Shown: one piece after another, positions 52,501 to 61,289 of the stretch
Layout: every line of letters begins with the position of its first letter
How positions within the stretch are numbered: position 1 is the stretch's first letter
Assembly: GCF_000422885.1 (NCBI RefSeq)
Contig: NZ_AUGX01000011.1
Coordinates: 248,001 to 312,000 of the forward strand
Direction: 5' to 3'
Length of the DNA stretch: 64,000 nucleotides
Origin: Ottowia thiooxydans DSM 14619
GTDB lineage: Bacteria; Pseudomonadota; Gammaproteobacteria; Burkholderiales; Burkholderiaceae_C
Made by a program: the position numbers and the translations under genes
Notes under the pieces: model-generated
Told to the model about the DNA's origin: nothing
The model's input: the letters and a program-made list of their open reading frames with translations, nothing else
The model's database searches: none

Positions 52501-53598
52501 CTACGCACCCTCCATGGAATGGTTCGGCAAGGGCGCGCCTCTGCGCCACTGCCCAGGTGTCTCGCCCGTCCAGCGCTTGAAGGCGCGCTGGAAAGCGCTC
52601 TGCTCCGAGAAGCCGAGAAGGAATGCAATGTCTACCAGGGATAGCCGCGTGTCGCGTATGTAGCTGAGCGCCATCGCCTGGCGCAAGTCATCGACAAAGG
52701 CGCGAAAGCTCAGATTGTGTTGTGCGAGCAATGCTTTGAAGTCGTCGGGCGTGACCCCTATAGCGGCGGCTATCCTGCTTGGTTCGGGGCCGCCACTCTT
52801 GAACGCATCCAGAGTGGCGCGGCGGGCGGGCTCCAGCCAGGCGGGCTCGAATGCGCTGGCGAGCTGTTGCATCAGCTTGGCACACAGCTCTTCCATCATC
52901 CGCCGCACCTGCGGGTCGGCGTGCGGCAGCGCCAGGCTGGCTATGCGGGCATCGAAGGCGATGGCCTGTGTATCCTCGCCAAAGCGCAGCGGGCAACGAA
53001 ACAGGGCTTCATACTCTGCGGAATCCTCGGGTGGCGGATAGCGAAACGACGCCCAGAGCGGAGTGGCGTCTTCCCGGTTCGTGATCCAGCGGCCAAAGGT
53101 GACGGCAATCGCGTGCTGCAGGTCTTCGCAGATGCGCCCTAGCGGCGCGTTGCCGGGCAGGTTGCTATGGATAGTTCGCACGAACTCGTCGCCGCGTTGC
53201 TCGATGACGTTGCGGCAGGCGTCTATGGTGAGAGCCGAGTAGCGCGCCGACTGCCGCGCCAGATCCAGGGCATCGGTGCAGTTCATGAGTGCATAGCCGT
53301 GTGAACCGAGGTGGCCCGGCCGGATCGAGGCGCCCAGGTGGAGGCCTAGTGAGGGGTCGCCAAGCAGCTCTGCCGCCGCATCGCACAGCGTGCGAAACAC
53401 GTCAAAGGGTACGCGGCCATTGGCATCGCCTTGCGTGGCAGAAGCCGGCAGGCCCGCGCGCGCCAGGAGCGCAGGCATGGCCAAACCTTTGCGCTCGGTG
53501 TAGTCCGCCAGCAGTTGAAAGAAGTGCACGGCCACGGAAAACCCCTCACCGGGTGGCGCTGGTTGGTGCGGTGGGGCGTGATTTGCGAGTTTGTCCAT
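52501..53598 (-). CDS. AraC-family regulator (OruR/ArgR-like architecture)
   Basis: 365 residues from the ATG at 53598. The N-terminal 'Arabinose-binding domain' type region (FFQLLADYTERKGLAMPALLARAG, LGLHLGASIRPGHLGSHGYAL) is found in regulators such as OruR and VirS. The C-terminal double HTH contains AIGVTPDDFKALLAQH and SLVDIAFLLGFSEQSAFQRAFKRWTGETPGQWR. It is divergent from the M24 hydrolase with only 91 bases between, so it most likely controls that operon. Confidence 0.93.
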   Translation of the reverse strand: MDKLANHAPPHQPAPPGEGFSVAVHFFQLLADYTERKGLAMPALLARAGLPASATQGDANGRVPFDVFRTLCDAAAELLGDPSLGLHLGASIRPGHLGSHGYALMNCTDALDLARQSARYSALTIDACRNVIEQRGDEFVRTIHSNLPGNAPLGRICEDLQHAIAVTFGRWITNREDATPLWASFRYPPPEDSAEYEALFRCPLRFGEDTQAIAFDARIASLALPHADPQVRRMMEELCAKLMQQLASAFEPAWLEPARRATLDAFKSGGPEPSRIAAAIGVTPDDFKALLAQHNLSFRAFVDDLRQAMALSYIRDTRLSLVDIAFLLGFSEQSAFQRAFKRWTGETPGQWRRGAPLPNHSMEGA

Positions 53599-53689
53599 GG
53601 GCAGTTCGGTCAATTCTCCCGCAGATTGGTCAATACGCCCCGCTCGCTTCCACCTAGAGTTCGGGACACAAAAATATGAGGAGACATGC

Positions 53690-54592
53690 ATGCCTCTTGG
53701 CTATACGCCCGAACCTACGGGACCTCTCGACCGGCTCTACCGCAGCATCTCACGTTACGCCTCGCACCGGATGGCTGGCGGGGCCGACCGCCAGGCTACG
53801 GCCGAGGCATTAAAGGGCTTTCGCCGCGCACAGCGCCTAGCCTATGACGCAGTTGAGCATGTGGCTGCCCAACTAGTGCCGGGAATAACCGAGCGCGAGG
53901 CCGCTGATCTGCTTGCCGACTATCTGCGAGAGCACGGCACCGAACGCTTCCTGCACCGCCCGTTTGCATGGTTTGGTGACCACGCGCGGTTCGATGGGTA
54001 TTCGGGTTATGGCGACTACCACCCCAGTGACACGCCGCTGGAGCAGGGTGCAACGGCCATCCTCGACGTATCGCCCATCCTCGACGGCTACATCGGAGAC
54101 GTAGGCTATGCCGTGTCTGTTGGGCCGAATCCCGAGCTGGAGAAGGCGCGTGAATTCATGCTGGTCTTGCGCAGCGAGATTCCTGCGATGTTCGCCAGCG
54201 CAATGACACCGGCTGAGATCTGGCATACGGTGAACAGACGCATCATCGGTGCCGGTTATGACACTGTCCATGCCAAGTACCCGCACTGTGTGCTGGGCCA
54301 CCGGGTTTTCCGGATGAAGGTGCGCAAGGGAAGCTCGGCCCGAGTGGGTTTCCGCGCCTTCGGCTGGTTTTCGCTGGACACCAACCTCGCATTCCTGCGG
54401 CTTGGGCCATCGGCGGCGCTGTCGCCCGAGCACGTGGGACGCAAGCTGGGGTTGTGGGCAATAGAGCCGCACATTGGCTGGCCGGGTGGGGGATGCAAGT
54501 TCGAGGAAATCCTGGTGGTGGAGGAAAAGCGCTGCTATTGGCTGGACGATGACGTACCTCATGTGCGAAATGGCCGGAGGGCCGCCTCGTGA
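53690..54592 (+). CDS. M24 (pita-bread fold) metallohydrolase
   Basis: 300 residues from ATG 53690, with GAGGAG upstream. All five expected metal ligands can be placed: D in ILDVSPIL, D in IGDVGYAV, H in VLGHRVF, E in WAIEPHIG and E in KFEEILVV. The family includes aminopeptidase P, methionine aminopeptidase, creatinase and ectoine hydrolase; which activity applies is unknown. The sequence around the catalytic histidine (HCVLGHRVFRMKV) is not the usual H-x-x-G-H-G-I-G. It shares a four-base overlap with the next gene and is under the divergent AraC regulator. Confidence 0.88.
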   Translation: MPLGYTPEPTGPLDRLYRSISRYASHRMAGGADRQATAEALKGFRRAQRLAYDAVEHVAAQLVPGITEREAADLLADYLREHGTERFLHRPFAWFGDHARFDGYSGYGDYHPSDTPLEQGATAILDVSPILDGYIGDVGYAVSVGPNPELEKAREFMLVLRSEIPAMFASAMTPAEIWHTVNRRIIGAGYDTVHAKYPHCVLGHRVFRMKVRKGSSARVGFRAFGWFSLDTNLAFLRLGPSAALSPEHVGRKLGLWAIEPHIGWPGGGCKFEEILVVEEKRCYWLDDDVPHVRNGRRAAS

Positions 54593-55839
54593 AAAAAGTA
54601 CGCATCTTCGCCATTGCCGCCATAGTGGTCATTGCCGGTTGGTGGGTGGCTGCCGCCCCGGCGTCGCACTATTCGCCCGCGGTCGCGCTGGCCATTGACG
54701 GCGAGGCTGAGCGCGCAGCGCTCGCCGTAGACAAATCCGCCGACTTCGCCACGGGACTGGAAGTGCTGGAGGCTGCGGTCCCGGGATACGACGACGTTGT
54801 GTTCCTCGATCAAGGTAAGCGCTGGCTGCTGTCTGCGATGGACGGACGCATCTGGTCGTACGACCCGGCGGCGCGCAAGGCAGAGCCATTCGTCGACACG
54901 CCGCTGATGGCGGCCGGCCTGCATGAGTCGCCCACGGACCATGACACGGTGTATTTTTGCGCCTCTCGGCTGTGGGGCAGCACCTATCCAGAAGGCGAAC
55001 GCGTTGGCCTGTATCGCCTCTCGGTGTCGACAAGGAAGATCGAGCCGCTGGTGCTGGATGTGCCGGACACGGTCATCGACGGCCAGAGGGCCTGGGGTCT
55101 TGCCGATGCCGGCGCGCCGCAGTCCGTACGTGGCGTTGCAAGCGGCAAACAACGCCCGCTCGCCTTCTGCAATGATCTGGAGGTGTCGGCCGACGGCAAG
55201 CGCATTTACTTCTCGGAGCCTTTCGCTTATGCGGGCGCTTCCATGGGCGGAGGGGCGGTGCCAGAGGCGGTGGCCTTTCGCGGCAACGGCCGGATCTGGA
55301 TGCACGAGGTCGTCACGGGGCAAACGCGCTTGGTTGCCCAAGGCGTGCACTTCCCCGACGGACTATTGGTGGACCTCCACCCCGGCCAAGACCAGGAACA
55401 GTCTATTCTCACCAGCCTGACGACCAGCTTTCAGATCGCGCGTGTCCACGTGAGCGGACCGAAAGCAGGGCGTATCGAGCTTGTGCAAAACGGCCTTGCG
55501 GGCATGTGTGACGGCATGGATCGTGACGCCGCAGGTCGCATATGGTGCGGTATGTATGCTCAGCGCTCTCCCCTCATGACCTGGCTGCATGGCAAGCCTT
55601 GGGCCAAGGAGGTGCTACTGCGTCTACCCCTCAACTTGATGCCCCAGCCTAGGACCACCGGTGTCCTGGTGTTGAGCCCCGACGCCGCCAAACCGCTGTA
55701 TAGCGCTTGGTACACCGGTGCCAAGCTCGTGCACAACGCCTCTGCCTTGCCAGGGCCTGACGGTTATGTCTACATGGCGCCGTTCTCAAGCAAGCAACGC
55801 GGGATTGTGCGGATTAAGAACCCTCTGGGGGATAGCTAG
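54589..55839 (+). CDS. SMP-30/strictosidine synthase-like beta-propeller protein
   Basis: 416 residues starting at a GTG, overlapping the M24 stop. An N-terminal helix (VRIFAIAAIVVIAGWWVAAA) is a signal anchor or signal peptide, so the propeller lies in the periplasm. Propeller-type blocks include DDVVFLDQGKRWLLSAMDGRIW, FCNDLEVSADGKRIYFSEPF, GVHFPDGLLVDL and NGLAGMCDGMDRDAAGRIWCG. Related proteins are calcium-dependent lactonases or strictosidine synthase-like. No substrate can be inferred. Confidence 0.87.
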   Translation: MKKVRIFAIAAIVVIAGWWVAAAPASHYSPAVALAIDGEAERAALAVDKSADFATGLEVLEAAVPGYDDVVFLDQGKRWLLSAMDGRIWSYDPAARKAEPFVDTPLMAAGLHESPTDHDTVYFCASRLWGSTYPEGERVGLYRLSVSTRKIEPLVLDVPDTVIDGQRAWGLADAGAPQSVRGVASGKQRPLAFCNDLEVSADGKRIYFSEPFAYAGASMGGGAVPEAVAFRGNGRIWMHEVVTGQTRLVAQGVHFPDGLLVDLHPGQDQEQSILTSLTTSFQIARVHVSGPKAGRIELVQNGLAGMCDGMDRDAAGRIWCGMYAQRSPLMTWLHGKPWAKEVLLRLPLNLMPQPRTTGVLVLSPDAAKPLYSAWYTGAKLVHNASALPGPDGYVYMAPFSSKQRGIVRIKNPLGDS

Positions 55840-55840
55840 C

Positions 55841-56878
55841 ATGGCTCTGCGCTCTATAGCGCGCCGCGTCTTGCGCTGGAGCGCGGTTGGGGTAGCGGGA
55901 GTGATCGTTGGTTTGCTGGCGTGGTCGCTGGTAGTCGATACGCAGCCGATGCACGTAGCTGATGATTCGGGCGATGCACGCTTGGCCGACGTCTACCTCA
56001 ACACGCCCGATGCACAACGCGCGGCCAACTTCTACGCCAAGGTATTCGGGGGGACGCCGGAGACGGCGCAATCGACGCATGCCAGCCTTCTCGGTGCCAC
56101 CGACCCGGTGATCCGCGTGCGCACGCCAGGTTATGCCGGGCAGGCGCCCGCTCTCGCCTTCATCTCTCGACCCACAGGAGGCGACCGTCCTCTTGGCCCG
56201 CAGGACCTTGGCTATGCCCACCTGTGCTTTGAGGCCGACGATGTGGCAGCGGTTGTTGCCTTGATAGAGGCTCATGGCGGCAAGGTTTCGAGCCGCTTCG
56301 ACAAACCGGCCCGGGCGCCGGTCATCTACGCTACTGACCCTGATGGCAACACCATCGAGGTTCATGTGCCCCTGCCGTCGCCACTCACACCGGGTACGGT
56401 GGTGCGGGCCGTCCGCGCGATGGCTAAGACGTATTTGCAACTCGGCGTGCCGGAGAACCGCGTCAGGTTCCTGCACGTCAACATCAACACCCCTGATTGG
56501 AAGCGGACGCTGGATCAGTATGAAGCTGGCGGAATCGGCAAGCCCACGGGCGTACAGCGGGCTTACGATGGTGATTTTATTGGCACCCTCACCGGCGTGC
56601 CAGGCGCGCGCGTCCATGGTCGCCATCTGGCCCTGGATGGCTACAGTACCGGCGGGCCTACGCTGGAAGTTTTCACCTATTTGGGGCAAGCCGGCACACG
56701 GCGCCTAGGCCTTGCAGACCCCGGCGTGATTGCGACCGGCTTCGCAGCAACAGATGTAGAGCTCGTGGCACGCCGGCTTGAGGCTGCCGGATTCAAGGGC
56801 GAGCGGGCAAACGGTAGTGCTCGCCTGATGCGAGATGGGGATGGCAACCGATTGCTGGTGTTTCCGCGTTTGCCCTGA
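55841..56878 (+). CDS. Membrane-anchored double VOC-domain protein
   Basis: 345 residues from ATG 55841, one base after the preceding stop. A basic N-terminus and helix (VAGVIVGLLAWSLVV, about 14-30) anchor it. Two vicinal-oxygen-chelate domains follow: residues about 45-180 (DVYLNTPDAQRAANFYAKVFG, YATDPDGNTIEVHVP) and about 205-344 (RVRFLHVNINTPDWKRTLDQYE, LMRDGDGNRLLVF). VOC proteins include glyoxalase I, extradiol dioxygenases and resistance proteins. An outside-facing VOC protein in an operon with a periplasmic propeller is unusual. Confidence 0.87.
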   Translation: MALRSIARRVLRWSAVGVAGVIVGLLAWSLVVDTQPMHVADDSGDARLADVYLNTPDAQRAANFYAKVFGGTPETAQSTHASLLGATDPVIRVRTPGYAGQAPALAFISRPTGGDRPLGPQDLGYAHLCFEADDVAAVVALIEAHGGKVSSRFDKPARAPVIYATDPDGNTIEVHVPLPSPLTPGTVVRAVRAMAKTYLQLGVPENRVRFLHVNINTPDWKRTLDQYEAGGIGKPTGVQRAYDGDFIGTLTGVPGARVHGRHLALDGYSTGGPTLEVFTYLGQAGTRRLGLADPGVIATGFAATDVELVARRLEAAGFKGERANGSARLMRDGDGNRLLVFPRLP

Positions 56879-56910
56879 AACTGCTCAAACCGGCGCCTGG
56901 ACGCGGGCGC

Positions 56911-57001
56911 CATGTATCTCTGTGCCAGTGGCTCCGCTGGCGGCGAGCGTTCTCTTGGCGTGCTGGCCTTGGCTGTGCCCACCTGTGCTTTTAGGCCGAC
57001 T
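56911..57001 (+). pseudogene. Remnant of a second VOC gene
   Basis: The segment GGCGGCGAGCGTTCTCTTGG followed by CTTGGCTGTGCCCACCTGTG and CTTTTAGGCCGAC closely matches the first VOC domain of the upstream gene (GGAGGCGACCGTCCTCTTGG, CTTGGCTATGCCCACCTGTG, CTTTGAGGCCGAC at about 56178-56243). It carries a one-base deletion and a stop codon (TAG for GAG). It shows that the VOC gene once had a tandem paralogue that has decayed. The rest of the 56879-57048 gap shows nothing more. Confidence 0.75.
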
Positions 57002-57048
57002 GCTCACGGAGCTCAAAGCCGCATCTGCGTCGGGCACCAAAGGCTATC

Positions 57049-57693
57049 TCATTCTGACGGTGACGGTAGCTCAATCAAACCTGATAGCGGTACAGAATCG
57101 ATTCGCTCAGCGCTTGCAATCACGATCGCGCGGCCGGGTTGACCAGCGACATCGGAGAGGACTCGCCACAAGAAACGAATCGAATTGGCATCGAGCGCTG
57201 AGGTTGGTTCATCGAGTAATGTGAGCGCGCGTCCTGACGCAAGCGCAGCCGCCAGCCAGACTTTTCGCTTCGACCCGGTGGAGAGCATGTACATTGGCTT
57301 GTCGAGATGCGGAGTTAGAGAGAAGCCCTCTACAAGTGATTGCCACATCTGCGCGTCGAAGCGCGAATCTCCCGCACTCAAGGACAACGTGCACTCCGTC
57401 GCCGAGATCTGATCGAATGCGTCGGTCGCTGGTTCAACAAAGAACACGTTCTGCCGATAGGCTTCGGGGTCTTCGTGTAGGCCCGCCCCGGCAACGTTTA
57501 GCTGACCTTCGCCGCGAAGGTTTCCTGCAAATAACCGGAGGATGGTCGACTTTCCACTCCCGTCGCCACCATAGAGCTGGGTTAGCCCGGTACCGACGTG
57601 AACGCTCCAAGCAGATAAAAGCGCAGGCCTGTGTGCGTAAGCGAAGCTCAAATTTTTGACGACGAGAATGGACGCGGTTGACGCTGAGTTCAT
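57049..57693 (-). CDS. Orphan ABC transporter ATPase
   Basis: 214 residues. Walker A LYGGDGSGKSTILRLF, signature LSTGSKRKVWLAAALA (LSTGS in place of LSGGQ), Walker B ALTLLDEPTSALD. It resembles CcmA-like and small exporter ATPases. No permease gene is adjacent. The 3' end is 170 bases from the VOC operon and is convergent with it. Confidence 0.85.
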   Translation of the reverse strand: MNSASTASILVVKNLSFAYAHRPALLSAWSVHVGTGLTQLYGGDGSGKSTILRLFAGNLRGEGQLNVAGAGLHEDPEAYRQNVFFVEPATDAFDQISATECTLSLSAGDSRFDAQMWQSLVEGFSLTPHLDKPMYMLSTGSKRKVWLAAALASGRALTLLDEPTSALDANSIRFLWRVLSDVAGQPGRAIVIASAERIDSVPLSGLIELPSPSE

Positions 57694-57864
57694 GTCTCAA
57701 CCTTACCGCAAAACCAGGGGCGCCCCCGCACAAAGCCCTTTTGTAGGTGACACGTGCACGGCATAAATCAGGCGCGTGCGCTGGCAAGGGGTTGAGGTCG
57801 CCACGCTATCCGAGAAACGATGGGGGTGGAGCCCGGGCGGGCATTGATGAGCTTGCATCTATCC

Positions 57865-57899
57865 AAAAAAAATGCCCCGCGTGAGCGGGGCATTTTTTT
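57865..57899 (-). terminator. Terminator downstream of rplY
   Basis: AAAAAAAATGCCCCGC, GTGA loop and GCGGGGCATTTTTTT form a perfect stem, with the T-run on either side, so it can terminate the reverse-strand prs-rplY transcript and transcripts from the opposite side. A second hairpin, GCAGGCTAA/TTAGCCTGC (57908-57929), lies between it and rplY. Confidence 0.92.
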
Positions 57900-57969
57900 C
57901 GCCGATCGCAGGCTAAATACTTAGCCTGCGGGGCGTGTCGACAAAGAAGTCGGCAGAAGTCGGAAGAAA

Positions 57970-58584
57970 TTACTTCTTCTCTGGGGCAGCAGGAGCCGCA
58001 GCGGCTTCAGGAGCAGCTTCTTCGGCCGCAGGATTCACCACCGACACCAACACAGGGTTGGCTTTACCGTGCAGAACGGCTTTCACGCCTTTAGGCAGCG
58101 TGACATCGTTCAGCGTCAGGGTGGCGCCTTTTTCCAGCTTGGAGAGGTCGATGTTGATCGCCTCAGGCAAGTCGGAAGGCAGGCAGGACACTTCGAGTTC
58201 GGTCAGAACGTGGTTAACCAGGCACTTGTCGAGCTTGACGGCGTTCGACTCTTCTTCACCGGAGTAGTGCAATGGCACTTTGGTGTGAAGCTTGGTCTTG
58301 GCAGACACGCGTTGGAAATCGATGTGCAGAATGAGTTGTTTGAACGGGTGGATCTGCAGATCACGCAGCAGCACCGGGCTGGTCTTGCCGTCCAGGTCCA
58401 TGTCGAGCACGGACGAGTGGAAAGCTTCTTTTTTGATGGCTTGCCACAATGCATTGTGGTCGAGCTCGATCAGCTGGGGCTCGCCCTCGCCACCGTAAAC
58501 AATACCGGGCACTTTGCCGGCGTTGCGGAGACGGCGGCTCGCACCCGTACCCTGCTTAGCGCGCTCAAAAGCGACAAATTTCAT
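57970..58584 (-). CDS. rplY: 50S ribosomal protein L25/general stress protein Ctc
   Basis: 204 residues, the long TL5/CTC type (E. coli L25 is 94). The N-terminal 5S rRNA-binding domain includes [21 protein letters not shown] and the C-terminal CTC domain runs from about 95, ending in an alanine/proline/glutamate-rich tail. It binds 5S rRNA in the large subunit. It follows prs by 93 bases, the order known from many proteobacteria; pth normally comes next but is 14.5 kb away here. Confidence 0.96.
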   Translation of the reverse strand: MKFVAFERAKQGTGASRRLRNAGKVPGIVYGGEGEPQLIELDHNALWQAIKKEAFHSSVLDMDLDGKTSPVLLRDLQIHPFKQLILHIDFQRVSAKTKLHTKVPLHYSGEEESNAVKLDKCLVNHVLTELEVSCLPSDLPEAINIDLSKLEKGATLTLNDVTLPKGVKAVLHGKANPVLVSVVNPAAEEAAPEAAAAPAAPEKK

Positions 58585-58677
58585 AACTAACTCCTTGGAT
58601 GAAGCCGACCGCGACCAGTACAGCTTCCGTTTAAAAAAGGCTGCGCACCGATCAATGGGCGCAAGCCATCTGAGTTC

Positions 58678-59655
58678 TTAAAACAGGTTGTCCTGTTCCG
58701 AGAACAAACTCATTACCGATTCACCACGTGCAATGCGCTGGATAGTCTGCGCAATCAGTGGGGCCACGGAAAGCTGGCGAATCTTGCCGCAGGCAGCAGC
58801 GCTGTCGGACAAAGGAATGGTGTTGGTGACCACGACTTCATCAAGTGCGCCGCCTTGAGCGATACGCTCGATGGCAGGGCCAGAAAAAATGGGGTGTGTG
58901 CAGTAAGCGTATACCTTCTTGGCACCGCGCTCCTTGAGCACTTCAGCGGCTTTCACCAGCGTGCCTGCGGTATCAATCATGTCATCCATGATGACGCAAT
59001 TGCGGCCTTCGATGTCGCCGATGACGTGCATCACTTCGCTCACGTTGGCCTTTGGCCGACGCTTGTCGATGATCGCGAGATCACAACCTAGCTGTTTAGC
59101 CAGTGCGCGTGCACGCACCACGCCACCGACGTCTGGGCTGACGACCAGCAGGTCTTCATAGTTTTTCTGCCGCAGATCGCCCAGCAACACAGGCGAGGCG
59201 TAGATGTTGTCTACGGGGATGTCGAAGAAGCCCTGGATCTGGTCTGCGTGGAGATCCATGGTGAGCACGGCGTTCACACCCACGGCCTGCAGCATGTTCG
59301 CCACAACTTTGGCTGAAATCGGTACCCGCGTGGAACGAGGGCGGCGATCTTGACGCGCATAGCCGAAATAAGGAATGACCGCGCTGATGCGCTCAGCCGA
59401 GGCGCGTTTGAGCGCATCGACCATGATCAGCAATTCCATCAGGTTTTCGTTCGTAGGCTGGCAGGTGGACTGCACCACGAACACATCGCGAGCGCGAACG
59501 TTCTGCTTGATCTCGACCGTGACTTCTCCATCTGAGAAGCGGCCGACATCGGCAGCGCCGAGCGAAAGGCCTAGGTTGCTCGCTATTTCAGCGGCCAGTG
59601 CGGGATTGGCGTTGCCAGTGAACACCAGAAAGTCGGGAGAGGATGACGGCTGCAT
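58678..59655 (-). CDS. prs: Ribose-phosphate pyrophosphokinase
   Basis: 325 residues from the ATG at 59655, which follows GGAAAG; an ATG ten codons upstream is less likely. It makes PRPP from ribose 5-phosphate and ATP. Motifs: [25 protein letters not shown] (flexible loop), [14 protein letters not shown], and the PRPP-binding [12 protein letters not shown]. Located just downstream of tRNA-Gln and ispE on the same strand. Confidence 0.97.
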   Translation of the reverse strand: MQPSSSPDFLVFTGNANPALAAEIASNLGLSLGAADVGRFSDGEVTVEIKQNVRARDVFVVQSTCQPTNENLMELLIMVDALKRASAERISAVIPYFGYARQDRRPRSTRVPISAKVVANMLQAVGVNAVLTMDLHADQIQGFFDIPVDNIYASPVLLGDLRQKNYEDLLVVSPDVGGVVRARALAKQLGCDLAIIDKRRPKANVSEVMHVIGDIEGRNCVIMDDMIDTAGTLVKAAEVLKERGAKKVYAYCTHPIFSGPAIERIAQGGALDEVVVTNTIPLSDSAAACGKIRQLSVAPLIAQTIQRIARGESVMSLFSEQDNLF

Positions 59656-59761
59656 GAGCTTTCCGGTGGTTGCGCTGGACGGCAAACTTCTTTTTTATCG
59701 AACTGGCAACCGAGTGGCGCCTTTCGGCGCGTGCTCGGTATCTTCTATAACGATAATGGTT

Positions 59762-59838
59762 TGGCAGGGGAGGAAGGACTCGAACCCTCGCATGCCGGAA
59801 TCAAAATCCGGTGCCTTTACCAACTTGGCGACTCCCCT
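59762..59838 (-). tRNA. tRNA-Gln (anticodon TTG)
   Basis: 77 bases including an encoded CCA. Acceptor arms AGGGGAG and CTCCCCT pair perfectly; the anticodon stem CCGGA/TCCGG encloses TTTTGAT with anticodon TTG, the T-loop is TTCGAGT. Between ispE and prs, its usual place in this order. Confidence 0.97.
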
Positions 59839-59876
59839 ACACTGGCCACCACCTCCGAAGTAGGAGGTGACTGCCT

Positions 59877-60737
59877 TCAATTGTCGCTGGCAACCCAACC
59901 AACCAGTGGATGAATTGCCATATTGCTACAGTCCCTGATTTGCCAATTTGCCGATTCTAATAAATGTACCAATTTAGCTGGCACACCGTTACTTGAACGG
60001 GCAAATAAAGCGCTGCCTGAGCCAGTCATTCTGCCTTGAAGTCCGTGCTCACTTAAAGTGGCAAGGCCTTCGGCGATGAGCGGACAAAGCCGCTCAGCAA
60101 CCGGCTGCAGATCATTGTGGCCAAAGCCCCAGGGGTTTGCAGCGAAGCCTGCGAGTATAGCAAGGTTTGTATCGCGCTTCAAATACTCGTCAGAAAAAAT
60201 TGCTTTTGTTTCGAGCCCGACTGGTGGTTTGATCACCAGAAAGGATGCAGCGGGTAATTCTATGGGGGTGATGCGCTCACCCACACCCTCCACCCAGGCG
60301 TTTCGCCCACGCAGAAAAAAGGGCACATCTGCACCCAGCGAGAGGCCTATGGCTTCCAGTTGCCCTCGGTTCAGTCCAAGATTCCACAGGCGGTTGAGTG
60401 CCAGTAGCGTTGTGGCTGCATCCGAGGAGCCGCCACCCAGACCGGCCTGGGCCGGAAGGCGCTTGTGCAACCCGATGTGAACACCGTCCGTGCAGCCAGT
60501 GGCCGCTTTCAGCGCGCGCGCAGCCCTTGTACACAGATCATCTGCAGGCAGGGCAGGCCCGCTCAGGTCTTCCCGGGAAACCGCACCATCAGAGCGGAGT
60601 TCAAAATGAAGTGTGTCGCACCAGTCGATCAGCATGAATACTGATTGCAACAAGTGGTATCCATCTGGGCGGCGCCCATTGATGTGCAGGAAAAGGTTGA
60701 GCTTGGCCGGTGCCGGCACGTCGAAGATGGCGCGCAT
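59877..60737 (-). CDS. ispE: 4-diphosphocytidyl-2-C-methyl-D-erythritol kinase
   Basis: 286 residues of the GHMP kinase family. ATP loop PAQAGLGGGSSDAATTLLAL, substrate residues in VPAPAKLNLFLHINGRRPDGYHLL and the late MTGSGSALFA loop. It phosphorylates CDP-ME in the non-mevalonate isoprenoid pathway. Follows lolB, 18 bases away. Confidence 0.97.
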   Translation of the reverse strand: MRAIFDVPAPAKLNLFLHINGRRPDGYHLLQSVFMLIDWCDTLHFELRSDGAVSREDLSGPALPADDLCTRAARALKAATGCTDGVHIGLHKRLPAQAGLGGGSSDAATTLLALNRLWNLGLNRGQLEAIGLSLGADVPFFLRGRNAWVEGVGERITPIELPAASFLVIKPPVGLETKAIFSDEYLKRDTNLAILAGFAANPWGFGHNDLQPVAERLCPLIAEGLATLSEHGLQGRMTGSGSALFARSSNGVPAKLVHLLESANWQIRDCSNMAIHPLVGWVASDN

Positions 60738-60755
60738 CGTAGTTAGAACACGTTC

Positions 60756-61289
60756 TTAGCGATCAAATACCAACCGCAGTTCTACCGCAGGAAAGGGCTG
60801 CAAGCGCTTTGCAAGCAAGCGGCCATCGCCCAGGGAGCTGAGGTCGGCCTGCCAGCCTTCCACGATTTCGGGCTCGCCGCGCAGCCATGCGAACAGCGCG
60901 CGTATGGGAATGGGGGTGCCACTGGTCTGGGCAACAAGTTGTTCCAGCGAGTTAAAGCGCTGCTCTTTCCCGCCTTGGTTGATCACGGCGTTGCCAGGTT
61001 GCCACTTCATGACTGCCAGCGTACTACCCAGTGGTGAAGTCAGAGTGAGTTCGCCAGTCTCCGCGCTGCCGCCAAGGGAAAAGCTTGTAGAAAATGATTG
61101 GGGTGGCTCGGAGTCAATGATCAAGCCCAACCGGCCTGACCACTCCGATCTGTCTTTATCAATAGCTCCGGTTTCCCTCTTGGTGCTGGCACACCCAGTG
61201 GCGAGGGCTGCCGCCGCCAGCGCCAAAGCCTGCACCGCCTTGCGGCGGGAGTGGGTCGAAGGGCGGTTGAGGGCGTGCGTTGAACTCAC
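60756..61289 (-). CDS. lolB: Outer membrane lipoprotein-insertion protein LolB
   Basis: 177 residues. Lipobox LATGCAS with the lipidated cysteine at residue 33 after a basic, hydrophobic leader (RRKAVQALALAAAALATGC). LolB accepts lipoproteins from LolA and inserts them into the outer membrane; the curve-sheet pattern EWSGRLGLIIDSEPPQSFS matches. The start overlaps the TPR gene stop as ATGA and ispE follows, the standard gene order. Confidence 0.9.
   Translation of the reverse strand: MSSTHALNRPSTHSRRKAVQALALAAAALATGCASTKRETGAIDKDRSEWSGRLGLIIDSEPPQSFSTSFSLGGSAETGELTLTSPLGSTLAVMKWQPGNAVINQGGKEQRFNSLEQLVAQTSGTPIPIRALFAWLRGEPEIVEGWQADLSSLGDGRLLAKRLQPFPAVELRLVFDR

Noticed and set aside
54589-55839. 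Gluconolactonase assignment for the propeller protein
   Set aside because: Only the general SMP-30/strictosidine synthase-like fold is supported; catalytic metal ligands could not be placed with confidence.
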